A stretch of 64,000 bases of DNA from Brasenia schreberi (GCA_036023115.1 JAYKKT010000086.1:9501501-9565500), one strand, 5' to 3'; positions 30,828 to 42,640 are shown, numbered from the stretch's first letter. Notes: generated by a model not told the origin, from the sequence alone. Numbers and translations: made by a program.

Positions 30828-32735
30828 TTACGTATAGCTGGTCCGGGGGTGAGTTGCTTGCGCTTGGGCTTGAGTGTCACCTTGGGCTGCAAGAGGGGGC
30901 TCCTTGGAAGGGCACGGCAAAGGGAGGTGCTGGTCGAATGGCAAGGGTGCGGGTGTGGTGCCTTGGCGCTAGCCGAATGGAGGGGGTGCTGTTGGAAGTT
31001 GGGGTAGGGTTGCTTAGGGAGGTAAGGGGAGCTAGTTAGGGTGTGTCTAAGGGAAGAGGGAAGTTTTGAGGAGAGGTAAGGCTGAGTGTATTGGCTAGGG
31101 GGTGTCTAAGGGAAAGGTAAGGTGGCAGGTGGTGCAGTTGGGTAGAGGCTGGCCGAATGGGGGGAGGCGGTAGATGGTGGCCGGCTGGATGAAATGGAGG
31201 CTATGCTAAGGAAGGGTGGCATGGTGGTGGCTAAGAGTGGAGGGGGAGTGAAGAGAGGGTGGTGTTATGATGGAGTACTAACCGGAGGATGGCTGGCCGA
31301 AAGATGAGGTGCTGCGGGTGTCAAGGGAGCGATCGGATGGAAGGTGGCAGGTTGGTGCAGTCGAGTGGCATGGAGTGGAGCTGGCCGAGGTTCCAAGGTG
31401 GAGCAGGTGAGAGAAGGGAGAAAGGGATGAGAGAGGAGAGGGGGCTTGGCTGCCCAAGAGAGCATGAAAAACCCGCCTACTAGGGGGGGGGGGGTTATAG
31501 CTTTTTGATAGGGTCGGTTGGGCTGGTTTTGGGAGGCTGGTTTAGTGGTTAGGTGGTGGTGGTTTGGGGATAAGGTGGGCCAGATATTTAGGGGGGGGCA
31601 AATATTTAGCTTAGGTGGTTTTAAGGATATGGTGTGGTAGGGATTTAGGTGGGCTGGTTTAGTGGTTTAGGGCTTAGCTAGGTGGGTTGGGTTTAGGGTG
31701 AGGTTTAGTGAGGTGGGTTAGGTGTTTAGGAGGATTAGGGTGAGGTTAGGGGAATTAGGCTAGGTTTAGGGAAGGATTAGAGAAGTGGGTTAGGTGATTA
31801 GGTTGGGATTAGGGAAGGATTAGGGAAGTAGGTTAGGTGATTAGGTTAGGATTAGGTCGGGTTTAGGGCAAATGGCTAGGATTAGGGGGGTTAGCTTTAG
31901 ATTAGGTTAGGAGCATCCCTTTGCATGGCCCATGGACTTAATTGCATCATGTTGGTGCAACCCTAGGCTTGGTATAGGTGCATACAAGCTTAAACCCACA
32001 CTAATTAGGCAAACCCACATGATTAACCCAAAACTTGACACACAAGTCAAGCTTAACACATTTTACTCACACTTAATCCTCCCCATTCTCTCTCATAACC
32101 AAGATTCCACATAAATTTCTTGTGGGCCCCAACTCCATTTATGAGAAGGTGATGTGGGCCCTGGATGTGGATATTGGATTGGATCTTTGGATCCAAATCC
32201 AAATCCACATATATGTTTGGATTGGGATCTGGATATATATGGTCCAGATCCAATCCAAAGCTGAATTATGACTCTTTCAGGGTATGTTCGAAATGAACGG
32301 TTTATGTGGGCCTGACAGCATCAGTACTCCGTCTTGCGTTGGGTCTTCGCCAACATGGTCGTCCACTTCTGTTTTCACCTTCCGGAGATGATTCCAAACA
32401 GTTGTGTTGATAACAGGGGCTTGGATGTTCGAGATTCTGGGGATGAATCTAACATGAGAGTTTATGTGCTGGGCTTGACATGTGCTCCGGTTCTGGGCTC
32501 TCTTTTGCTCTTTTGGTCCTGCTTTCATCAGGCCAAGTCGCTTTGTGGGGTTTCAAAATATCTTTTAAAAGGTTTTAAAACCATATTATACATATTTTAA
32601 AACATATATGGTTTAAAGCATATGTACAGGGTTGCCTGGAAGGCTCTTGGGTTTCCAGACTCAAAATAGCCCTTTGGGGCAGCTTTTACAAAACCAAGTG
32701 TGTTGGGAAAATCGTGGGATTTCAGGGTGTTTACG
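30828..32735 (-). repeat. TE3 3' LTR, U3-side portion
   Basis: Continuation of the TE3 LTR after TE4, as shown by colinearity with the unbroken LTR of TE1 and the TE5 LTR (TTAGGCAC joins TTACGTATAGCTGG). It contains a telomere-like TTAGG-rich tract (about 31640-31900) and the U3 palindrome at 32225-32251. It ends TGTTTACG at 32735; the last base is changed from the usual A. Confidence 0.88.
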
Positions 32736-32749
32736 GATGCCCCTCTTTG
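32736..32749 (-). other. TE3 polypurine tract
   Basis: CAAAGAGGGGCATC on the minus strand directly abuts the 3' LTR, as in TE4, TE5, TE6 and TE9. This is the expected plus-strand primer. Confidence 0.8.
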
Positions 32750-33558
32750 TCATTATCCAAATTGATTTGGATAATAGCAAAGACGACAAACACCCCTTTC
32801 AATGTCTCCCTAGATCTATACACGAAAATACGGGATCGTCCCAATCTTTTAGCAAAATCTTACTTTTAAAAACCCTAGTAGGAGGAGATATCATGCCAAA
32901 GGAATATACAAAACGGTTTTTCGTCCTAAAATGGGATCATGTTAAGCGTGGATATGCAGATGCATGACATGGGTTGGGTGCCAAGAGTGGCGACCTCCCA
33001 GAGACCAGATACATGGTCGAACTCTTGAGACTTACAAGGCCTGCTGCTCCAAGTGAGCAGATCCTATGCTGTTCGATGTTTGATTTTTCAAAATTTATTT
33101 ACCTCTTTTTCCTTTTTTTCATAGAGGGTCTGCCTTTGGGAGTATTTTTTCTTTAATCCCTCTTTTCACAAGAGAATCGATTTTTTCTTTTGGATTCTGG
33201 TTTCTTTCTTTTGGAAAGAGACTTTGGATGGGAAAATTCCCTTTATTTGAGCCACGTTTTCCTTTTGGAAGGAGAAGAGAAGAGGGGAGGACTTATCCCA
33301 AGGTCACACTCGATCCATTCTAGATCAACCTATTTAGAAATAGCACGTACTACTTGTAAGTATCTTGCTATATTGAACTAGGCCTTTCTTTGTAAGAAGA
33401 AGGATTTTGAAATGTAACCACGTGTTTGGGAAAACTCCACTCTTTCACAAGTACGAATTCTCTCACTCAGGGTCACACGATTTGCCTTTGAAGCTTACTT
33501 TCTAAGTCTCAAAGCAGCTATCCCTTAGGTTTTCGAAAATTGGATTTTAACCCAAATC
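32750..33558 (-). other. TE3 3' UTR with internal deletion
   Basis: It matches the TE1 and TE4 3' UTR, but sequence near 33100 jumps from the AAAATTTATTTAC segment straight to the CCTCTTTTTCC block. About 380 bases, including the conserved palindrome, are missing. The CTCCC/GGGAG hairpin block has one change (TCTGCCTTTGGGAG). Confidence 0.75.
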
Positions 33559-34031
33559 CTACACATAATACTTCTTTAAGTATTGGATATTGATAGGATC
33601 TGCTAAATTCCTACCTTCTACATTGATCAACCAATATGAGCTGTTTGTGGTGGTTGCACGTACAACATAGGGTCCATCCCACTTGGGGCGCCACTTTCCA
33701 AGTGGATGTGAGCCACGATAGTGGATGATTTTCAAAACCAGATCCCCCACTTGAAAGTGGCGAGGTCTCATGTGCTTACCATAATGTCGGGCTATCCTTT
33801 GCCGATATGCATGAGTATGATCTATAGCAAGGAGTCGCCTCTCATCTAGCAAATCTAATTCGGCCATCCTAGCATGCTGAAGCGTCTCTAGGGGGAGGTC
33901 GAGTGTGATGGATGTATGGAATGAATGCAATTGTGTATGAATGGGAAGAATGGCGTTTGTGCCATAGACCAATTCGAATGGTGTGGCATTTGTGGGAGTC
34001 CGGATGGAAGTCCTATAAGCCCATAAGGCTT
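33559..34031 (-). pseudogene. TE3 integrase C-terminal fragment
   Basis: The stop is at 33559-33561. The frame covers the region after the catalytic glutamate and the GPY module (GKWRPKWDGPYVV). It is cut by the TE5 LTR at 34031 within the codons for EALWAYRTS. Everything upstream in the element lies beyond the window. A fragment; no function expected. Confidence 0.88.
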
Positions 34032-35437
34032 TGTAGATGTAGAAAATCTCCGCTTCCTGGTTCTTAGGCCTGAAGCGAACATTTTCGTGTATCTAAGTCC
34101 TATTTAAATAAACAGGGCGTGCCAGCTAGCTTACTTAAGCTAGCGAAGATATATTAAACCTGACTTCTAACGTGGCGACTGTGAGCAAGCAAGCACTTGT
34201 CGTCGCAGACCTTCTTGCACCGATGCGCAAGGGTCAGTCTGTATGCTTTTAAAGATCGAGTTTTTGGATATAAGGACCTACAAAAGCGGTTTGAGGTGTT
34301 TGATTCGGGTCTTGTTTGTATGATTTTCAGATTTTAGATCACGTGGATTTGCACGTGCCTAAGTCTTTCTTTTTATCCCTTTTTGGGCCACCTAGGTGTG
34401 TGTTATGAACACTCCACTAAGATGTGGTGATTTTGAGCGGGAGTATGGGGTTTGCTTTGATGCAATATGCATCCTAACTCGTGGTATGGCGTATATGCAA
34501 TGCAAACTCACGCTACTCCAAAGGGAAAATCCGAACTTAAAGACAATGCCGAAAGGAAATGACCGAAGGGAAATGACTTGTAATGGAAATTGCCGAAGGG
34601 AAATACGTATATAATATATATATGGGCCCTTACTTGGGTCTTGCAAATAAGAGCGAAGGCTCAATGTGGGTGCGTGCGAGAATTGAAGTACTACACACAT
34701 GACATGAAATGAAACCCAAATATAACTTGCAATATGGCCTTAACTAAGGTCTTGGGAGTAAGAGCGAAAGCTCAATGTGTGTGAGTGCTTGAATTGAAGT
34801 ACTATGCACACAACATGAAATTAAACCTAAATATAAATTGCAGTATGGCCTTAACTAAGGTCTTGGGAGTAAGAGCGAAAGCTCAATGTGTGTGAGTGCT
34901 TGAATTGAAGTACTACGCACACAACATGAAATTAAACCCAAGGATAGTATAACATGGCCCTTACTTGGGTCTTACAAATAAGAGCGAAGGCTCAATGTGT
35001 GTGAGTGCGAGAATTTAAAGACAACACACCCAACTTAAGCAAAACCCTACGCAATTTAAAGTATATACATAAATTTATATCTTAGGGGTTGATTAGGCCC
35101 GTGTGTGTTCAAAATCGTGCACAACTAAGAGCGAGGTAGGCTCAAGTGCACGTGTGTGTGGGTGTGCCAAACCACGTTATTACAAGCGGAGGGAGACAAT
35201 GCTCCGTTATTACAACCCCGTATCAAATTTAATTTAAGCAAGTCTATAACTAAGGACCGAGTTAGGCACTTACTTATAGCTGGTCCGAAGATGACTTGCT
35301 TGAGTGTGGGCTTGGCTTCACCTTGGGCTGCAAGAGGGAGCTCCTCGGAATGGAACGGCAAGGGGAGATGCTGGCCGGGTGACTTGGGTGCACAGGAATG
35401 GCGCCTTAAAGCTGGCTGGCTGCTAGGAGTGTGCTGC
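34032..35437 (-). repeat. TE5 3' LTR, U5-side portion
   Basis: U5 stem-loop 1 is at 34214-34231 and the GCTAGC hairpin near 34124-34144. Tandem repeats lie at about 34620-35030, and the poly(A)-region hairpin near 35188. It ends with GCTGC (35433-35437), the TE6 target duplication. Confidence 0.88.
35433..35437. repeat. TE6 target-site duplication, left copy
   Basis: GCTGC, repeated at 44837-44841. Confidence 0.93.
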
Positions 35438-36127
35438 TGTAAACACCCAAAAATTTTCAAATATTTTCAAAAACTCCTAAATTTTGAAAGCCAATTTAAA
35501 GCCTTTATGAACCTTTAAATTCAAAACCCCAAATTTTAAAGTTTAAGCCTTTTGGGGAATATTTCAAAATAAAGATTTTAAATTCAAACAACTCATGAGT
35601 TTTTGAAGTAGATAAACAGGTGAGACCCAATCTTTGATCCACATCGATTCCCAAAAAGCAAAGAAGATAAAGTTGGAGCATATCAGAATCAAGATCAAAT
35701 TCTAAAGCTTATCCGAAACCAGGAGAAGATCGAGCTTATCCAGGACCCAGTTCAAGCTCATCCAATTCAAGAACATTTCAAGTTGAACTCGAGACCATGG
35801 TGAAGCCGTATGGAATCAAAATCAAAGTGGAGCCGGATCATTCAAAGAATCAAATACCAAATGAGGCATTGAATTAGAAGAGCCTAATTAGGCATACCCG
35901 GCCACTACTTGGTATCAAGTTCAATACATGCTAGGACAAAACATTAGACAAGCTTGAATCGGCTACACCCAAAGACTAAGTCGGCTGCACTCCTAGGCCC
36001 AACCCACATGGGCTGGTTCAAGTCAACAAGAGGGACCACATATAGCTGGGCCAAATTGGATCAAGAACCAACAAGGAGCTGGTCCAATCCGCCCCATGGA
36101 AGGGGCTAGAAACCAGCCCCCTTGGCC

Positions 36128-36135
36128 TATAAAAG
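36128..36135 (+). promoter_or_regulatory. TATA box, TE6 5' LTR
   Basis: TATAAAAG within a GGCC-rich context; the 3' LTR copy is at 43344-43351. Confidence 0.72.
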
Positions 36136-37440
36136 GGGCCAAGGGGGAGCAAGTTGGAGGAGGCTTGGATTATCTTCATCTCTCATCAAAATCTTGGGAA
36201 TTGGGGCTGGAAAAGAGGGCCTGCACAAGGGAAAATCGTGGGCTGCAAGTGAAGGGAAAGAGAGGGGAAAAAGAGGGTAGACATAGGAGGGAGAGTGCGG
36301 AAGATAGAAGGAAGAAGAAGAAGGGCTGGCCGGATTCCACTCTTGGAATTCGGCCGATCGGAGACAAAAGTTGTAAGTACTTCTTACTTTGTTTTTAAAA
36401 CCTTCTTCCATATTAATTCAATTGAATTGGGGTTGTATTAATGGAGCAAAAGTCTCCCCCCACGTTGTAATAGTGAGTAGATTTGATGCCCTCATTTACA
36501 TTTGCAGAATTTTCACTATTGCACATACGCACTCCATGTGTTTGCTTATATGCTTCTTCCCCAATATAATCTATAATCACTCTATATTCTCTACCCCCTC
36601 TATGCTTATGCTTATAAACATGATTTCCCTTCATTTCAATTCAGCAATTTAATTTGGGAATGTAGAGTTGTTGCATTTTAAATTCGGGTGAGTTTGCATC
36701 ATTAGATTCTTAAAAACCGAAATCTGAGCTTTCAGCATCTCTACATCTGATGATTGCAGCAATTTTAATTTCCGAACGGTTGATCCTTTTTATCTGAAAT
36801 TTTGCACACTTGTTACAGACACCTTTGGGCACTCTGTATAAAATTAGCAAGATTTTAGGGCCGCTCAGCCATGTAATAAAAGCATATTAAGAACGACCAG
36901 ATTTCTGCATCACTGTTTGCACAGTCGGATTTCCTGAAACAGAGGTCGGGTAAAAGTCCCATATCTCTGTCCACAGGAGTCCAAATTGGTTGATTTTTGA
37001 TGCATTGGAAAGCTAACATCCATAGCTTTCCATCAACATCAAAATCATTAAAATCGGAGTTCTGAGCAGAGAGATACAGACTCATCTTTGAGTTTCTATA
37101 TTTCTGAAACAGAGCTGTTCCGGGTCAATGAGGTGGTCTGAGTAGATTATTTGTTTCTGATTCAATACTGCTCCAAATGCAGATTTGAAAAAGGCTACAG
37201 TCTCTCCACACTACCAACTTTGTCTGGTAAAATTTTGATAATTTTTGGAAGTCTGTAACGCCTTGAAACCTCCCCTAGAAAATAGCTCTGAAAACAGAAT
37301 TCTCTGTTTTCAGCAACTTGTGTTTTTCCAAGTATTGAATCCGAGTGCACAAGTTCAACAAATTTTTCAAAGACATTTGTTTATGTAAAAGGGAGTCATG
37401 TTTGCTGTCAAATGAAGTTCCTAAGCGCTCAATACTGACC

Positions 37441-37544
37441 CTTGAGCATCGGCTCAAGAAGGTGTGAGTGGAAAGATCCCGCTTGTACACAATCGCCTAG
37501 AAGTCTTACAAACATTTGCTAGTTTTGAACTAGCTGGCACGCTC
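37441..37544 (+). other. TE6 U5 stem-loops and primer-site echo
   Basis: Stem-loop 1 (37441-37458): CTTGAGC / GCTCAAG around ATCG; relative to the autonomous copies two pairs are changed and both remain paired. Stem-loop 2 (37518-37534): GCTAGTT / AACTAGC around TTG, where autonomous elements have a C-G pair in place of T-A. TGGCACGCTC (37535-37544) follows, nine of ten bases equal to the primer-site start. The 3' LTR copies are at 44658-44675 and 44735-44751. Confidence 0.72.
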
Positions 37545-37623
37545 GCGCAAGCATAGGGGTGGAAAGGTTCATTTCAAGTTTGTCTCATAAACTTTGGAAT
37601 GAGAATTTTCATGTCTACAGAAA

Positions 37624-37641
37624 TGGCACGCCCGGTGGGAC
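37624..37641 (+). other. TE6 primer binding site
   Basis: TGGCACGCCCGGTGGGAC, four bases after the LTR; the same as in the autonomous elements, so the same tRNA primer is used. Confidence 0.93.
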
Positions 37642-37736
37642 TCGGGTCTTGAGGAACTTTCTTTCAAAAAGTGAACTCCAAAAACTTTGCAAAAACATAG
37701 TGTTTTTTTTAAACTTGTGCACAAATTTTGAAAACA

Positions 37737-39065
37737 ATGGATGAAAGCAAGCCAAGGAAATCCTCATCGAAAGCTTCAAAGTGGTTTTCCAAATCCTCTA
37801 AAGCCCAAGAAGAGATGGCTGCTATAAAGGAAATCTTTAGAAAGATCGATGCTCTAAGCCATGAGGCTAAGGCGCATCGATCACATGAAAGCTCATCTCG
37901 GGCACATAGAGAGAAAAATCATGAAAGGAAAACCAAATCAAATCCAAAATTCGATGAAGGATATGAGGCTGGAGATGAAGCCAAAGTGCGGATCAAGTCA
38001 TCCAACCTTTCCAAGCACCCAAGCACCCCAAGTTCCAAGCAAAAACCAAAAAAAGATTTTTATAGTTCAAAAAGCCAAAAAAATATGGAAAAGTTTCAAA
38101 AACCAAAAAAACTTGAAAAACAAAAAGTTGAAATTCTGAAAGTCGAGAATGAAGTCCACATCCCTAGGCACACACACAGAGTAGGGCATGAGATTCACAC
38201 TCAACACACCTCACGAGTTTCACGAGAGGATGAGAGTCGTAAACACCTAGGATTGGAAACGGACAGGAAACGGGAGCTCACAGCCACGCATGAGTCACTC
38301 GAGGACGAGACTTGCTCTCACCATGCAAAGGTAGACAAGCCGAAAAGAGGTATGCCTGAAACTCATCCTCCTCTAAACTCTCCTCTTAGCATAGGGTCAT
38401 CGGATGCATCAAATCACATTCATGCACCCACAAACCCACAAAACGTGCCCGAAAATGAGGATTTTCAAGGTGCGCCGAATGTCCCGCACCAAAAGGAATT
38501 TCAAAATCAAAAACCAAATAAAGATCAAAATATGGTAGACATGGTTACTAAGGCATGCATTGACACCCTAGGAACACCTAACTCTACCATGCAAACTTCC
38601 TCGAGTTTAGTCTTGTGCCATGAACCCAAGTCTATGGCAAGAAACCCAACTAACCCATCCCTAGGGGCACCTCGAGTTGTGTCTAGGGAGCATGTCAAAA
38701 CCATCCCCCATTTAGAGCCTAAACCATCCCAACCTAGGGTCGTGTGGAAGCACAAGTCTTCCACCACCCATCTATCCCATCTCCTACCCAAAATAAAACT
38801 TGTATACATCCATGATATGGACGATTCCATATTCCAAGATCATGCACTTTATAAAACTTTTTCAAAAATCAAAAAGCCTTGGAATATGATTTTAAACATG
38901 GGATATACACCATATCAAGGACTAGGAGCCCATAGCCAAGGTTGTCTAGAACCAATCATACCTAGACCAAACCCAAATCGATATGGATTGGGCTATATCC
39001 CATCCATACCCCCTGAGCCACCACCTAAGACCACTTGGGTCAAGGGTGCTCCTAGAACCCACTAA
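37737..39065 (+). CDS. TE6 ORF1: Gag-derived accessory protein without capsid or protease
   Basis: 442 codons, ATG at 37737 (an upstream TTG rejected). The N-terminus has an acidic-basic helix (EEMAAIKEIFRKIDALSHE) matching the N-terminal helix of autonomous Gag. A long lysine-, serine- and histidine-rich middle has no capsid, zinc knuckle or protease. Conserved with TE9 ORF1 are HTHRVGHEIHT, KVDKPKRGMPETHP, GSSDA, EDFQGAP, SSLVLC and SLGAPRV. From residue 361 the C-terminus (MDDSIFQDH, then NMILNMGYTPYQGLGAHSQG and RYGLGY) matches the G-patch-like end of autonomous Gag-protease. The frame is intact while pol next to it has decayed. Nucleic-acid binding or association with the autonomous particle is possible; function unknown. 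Confidence 0.88.
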   Translation: MDESKPRKSSSKASKWFSKSSKAQEEMAAIKEIFRKIDALSHEAKAHRSHESSSRAHREKNHERKTKSNPKFDEGYEAGDEAKVRIKSSNLSKHPSTPSSKQKPKKDFYSSKSQKNMEKFQKPKKLEKQKVEILKVENEVHIPRHTHRVGHEIHTQHTSRVSREDESRKHLGLETDRKRELTATHESLEDETCSHHAKVDKPKRGMPETHPPLNSPLSIGSSDASNHIHAPTNPQNVPENEDFQGAPNVPHQKEFQNQKPNKDQNMVDMVTKACIDTLGTPNSTMQTSSSLVLCHEPKSMARNPTNPSLGAPRVVSREHVKTIPHLEPKPSQPRVVWKHKSSTTHLSHLLPKIKLVYIHDMDDSIFQDHALYKTFSKIKKPWNMILNMGYTPYQGLGAHSQGCLEPIIPRPNPNRYGLGYIPSIPPEPPPKTTWVKGAPRTH

Positions 39066-41640
39066 AACCGAGACCTATGGCTTAGACCCTTTCTTTGAGT
39101 CTAATTCATGGAAGTTTTCTTTGTAGGTTCAATGGAAGATCCCTCCTTTTAAAAAAAAATCAAAAAAATTAAATATTCTCAAAAACCAAAAAAAAAAAAA
39201 AAAAAAAAAATTTAGAAAACCTTCAAAATCCAAAAACATTTGAAAAATCTGAAAATTTCAAAAAAGAAAATTGTTTTCTTTCCCCCACTCTTCATTTGAG
39301 AAAAAGTTTCAAACAGAAAGTCTCTTAAAAGGATCCTTGAAATTGTGTTTTGAAAAAAACAAAAAAATCAAAAAATTTCAAAAACTCCGAAAACAATGGC
39401 CATATACAAAACCAATTTCAAAATCCTTTCGAGGAATGGATATAATCCCAAGTCAAAATCGTCCAAGCTGGTCATAGCTCTCTCTTACCTAGTACTTCCC
39501 TAGAGTTTAATGCTTGAGAATCATCAAAGCAAGGAGGAAAGACCATGGCTCCAAGCTTCCCTAAATTCGTAGAATCCTTGACTTGGAAATTTCATAGAAA
39601 GGGATTTTAGAGTGAGTCTAACCCATAGTGTGTGCATGTTTACATGAGCATCATGCATTGCAGTTTGAAGTCAGATATTTGCATGAACAATATCGGGTGT
39701 AGACATCATCTTAGAACTCAAGTTTAAGGTTTGTGTTAAGCCAAAGGGGCATGAGAGTTGACCCCTAAGTATCGAGCCATCATAGGCATGTCTCCATATG
39801 AATCAAATCTGAAACCTTCAAGGTTAATTCCAGGCCAACAAGATGCTACTCTCTCAAATAGGCTTTTGAAAACGGGTTAAAAATTTGCACGATAGTTTCC
39901 AAAAAGCTTTCGAAAAGTTTATGGTAAATCCTCCAATTTTCAAAACCTCCAAAGTAAAGCTTTACATTCCAATTCATGCGAATGCATTGGGTGTTTTACT
40001 TGATAAATGTGAAGATGATATCCATAGGAAGTATGCCATTTTCAAAAACTCTATTGGCATGTGAAAGAAATCACCAAGCCATAGAGAAAATCGTGCTTGG
40101 TATAGGCTTCCAAAATTGAGACATTATTCCCCATGTCATGAAAGAGGAATAATGTCGATTGAATCAAGCACTTGTTTGAAAATCCTATCCCTAACGGGTA
40201 GGCTATATAAATGGCAGCTCCATTAAAGGGACAAGCCCCTAAATCATATGGTTGAATTGCCTCTTGAGATACACATTCCATACTTGATTAAATGCCCAAT
40301 ATTTTGCAAATGAATTTCAAAACCATACTTTAACAAATTGTTTTAAACAAACTCAAGTATGGAAAATGTATTTTGATGGGAAAAAGAATAAAGGGGCAGG
40401 TATAAGAATCATCTTCATATCTCTCGAGAAATACCAAGTGCCATTCAACTAGATTTTACATGTTCAAATGATGTTGCCAAGTATGAAACACTCATACAAG
40501 GCCTAAAAATTTCGAAAATCTAGGGTCTCATGCATTAAAATCTTTGGAGATTCTATGCCTTTATAAACCAAGTTTTAAAAAATTTGGCAAGACGAAAACT
40601 CATCAAGAATTGGCCATTGGAGTGATCGGCTTTTTAAAAATATGCACCATTGGCACTCACGATTTGGAATGCTTGCCAAAATGACCAAAATTGTATTAAA
40701 AAGCCTTGGTTTCAAGACATTGAAATTTTTTTTAGAAAGGGAGGATTTCCCAAATTTACTTCTTCGAAAGATCAAAGTTTTGATTGAAAAAATTTTTAAC
40801 CCTACATATGACTTTGAAAAGAAAAAATTTCAGCATCTTGTTGATATGAAAACCTTGGTAAGGTTAGAATCAATACATAAATTCCATGATGGAAAACGTG
40901 GAGTTCATGTCAATACCATATGATGGCCATGAAATACTTAGGGTTGGTTAATGTTAGTCCACCCTTAAGCAAAAATTCGTTATGATCATGTTAGAAATGT
41001 CGTAAATGTCAAATGCATGAGCCATCCATATCCCATCGTCCATCTTACATGCCATAAAGAAATTCCATAGCCCATTCACTTTGAGGCCGTGTGATATCGC
41101 TCATCTCCACCAAACTAGGGGCATTGAAAATGCATCCCCTAGACACTTTCATGGAGATTCAAGTTCATAAAAACGTGTATCTCCATCATATCATGTGGAA
41201 TACATTTCATATTGTCATCATTTCATAAAGCATATATTTCCATTGTACATGTCATGCATCACACACCCAAAGAGGCCCGAAAAGGTGACAGCCCAAGTAG
41301 GAATGTCCCCATGTCATAAAAGGGCAACAAAAAATCGATGATACATGTTGATTGATTGATATTGTGGGTAAAAATTTAGTAGACCCCGAAAATGCCCAAT
41401 AATTGAAAGGGTCTATGATAAATTCTTTTGGAAAAGATTTTTAAAATTAAGCTCCTTCGAAACTTCTTGAAAGAAAGATCAAGATTGATTGTATGACCCC
41501 GAATGAGGGAATTGATGCTTTACGAAAAGTAGAGTTTTCAAAATCAAATTGGTGACATTTCAAAAATCCTTGGCTTACAAAATGAAGCCTTGTTCAAAAT
41601 AGCAAAATATTTTCAAATGGTAGATGCTATTAGGAAATGG
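39066..41640 (+). pseudogene. TE6 decayed pol region
   Basis: No long frame. Fragments in the normal order resemble pol: an RT piece near 39740-39800 (equivalent of SQRGIEVDPSKCRAII), RNase H near 39975-40130, archaeal-type RNase H near 40340-40560, and integrase zinc finger near 40870-41010. Many stops and indels. It begins with a short MEDPSF start equivalent to the pol ATG (39132) and a long A-run near 39188-39210. Confidence 0.78.
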
Positions 41641-42640
41641 GATGATCTTGGTTGAATCGAGTAACCAAAGGGATAAGTTTTCCCCTCATTTTACTTCTCT
41701 CTCCAAAAAGGAAAATTGGCAATGTTCAAAAGAAAAAGAAAAGACATAGAGAATACAAAAACTCCTCGGAAAAGAAGTCTTCCCCAAAAGAAAAGGGAAT
41801 ACAAAACTTCTTCAAAAGGAGTCTTCTCTTTGAAAGAAAAAGAAAAGAGAATGCAAAAACTCCTCCGAGAAGAAGTCTTCCCCGAATAGACAGAGGGAAT
41901 ACAAAAACTTCTTCAAAAGAGGTCTTCTCTCGAAAAATGAGGAAAAGAAAAAAAGAAAAAAAAAAAGAAAAAGCCAAAGCTCAAAAAGAGCAATTTTCCA
42001 TCTCTTTGCCTTAAACCACGGGACACTTCAGAAGGGACCGTGGTAACTCTTTCCCATGTCCCCATAGCTTATCCCCATAGAAAAAGGTTCAACCATGAAA
42101 ATCCTAGAGTAGGAATAGAGTCTACTCATTTGGATTTCATTTTGTTTGAGAATTAGACTTTGTTAGGTGGGAAATGGAACTTTGAAATGTTTTCCAAAAT
42201 TCCCTAGCAAAAACCTCTACCAAGTAGTAGGTATCGAAACCCAAATAAAGGGAAGTATGAAAAATTGGAAGTCCTTTTGATGGAAGGTAAAAGGAGTTCC
42301 TTTTAAAAGTTTTTGAAAACCCAAAATGTCATGAGGCATGGGAAAATTCTTCTTGGGGCAGCCGACCTTCAAAGGCTCTCTCCAAGCTCAAAAACCCCAA
42401 AAATTGACTCTCCCAAAAAGCTCACCTCACTCATACCATACATGCATTCAGAAGTCATTCATGCATGATCGTATCCCATATAGGAAAAAAGTCCCTTTTG
42501 GCTGAAAATCCCTCTCCTGAGATCCAAGAAAAGGAGTTTACAAAATGAAGGATTGATTTATATTCTCAAGAAAATTTGGGAAGTAAATCCATAAAAGGGT
42601 GTTTCTTCTTTGCCATTATCCAAATCAATTTGGATTAATG
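41641..42640 (+). other. TE6 3' UTR with purine-rich minisatellite and conserved palindrome
   Basis: Positions about 41725-41975 are repeated purine-rich units containing GAATACAAAAACT and GAAGTCTTC; similar units occur in TE9. The conserved palindrome is at 42015-42044 with perfect 7-bp arms ACCACGG / CCGTGGT. No gene seen. Confidence 0.72.

Larger units (their letters stand above)
14783..34031 (-). mobile_element. TE3: autonomous-type element (3' LTR and 3' internal end), carrying TE4
   Basis: The left edge TGTAGACG at 14783 interrupts TE2 after GTGTT. The 3' LTR runs 14783-16115 and resumes at 30828-32735 after TE4. A complemented polypurine tract follows at 32736-32749, then 3' UTR and integrase until 34031, where TE5 interrupts. 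The 5' part is beyond the window. Confidence 0.88.
35438..37619 (+). repeat. TE6 5' LTR
   Basis: TGTAAACACC to TCTACA, 2182 bp. The U3 differs from the autonomous family and lacks the ATCCAA-rich region and the 109-bp repeats. Shared with the family: edges, poly(A)-region hairpin (36443-36457), U5 stem-loop 1 (37441-37458) and stem-loop 2 (37518-37534), then TGGCACGCTC. Confidence 0.96.

Noticed and set aside
39066..41640. A functional second gene in TE6
   Set aside because: Only short frames exist and the recognisable pieces are pol fragments with many stops and indels.
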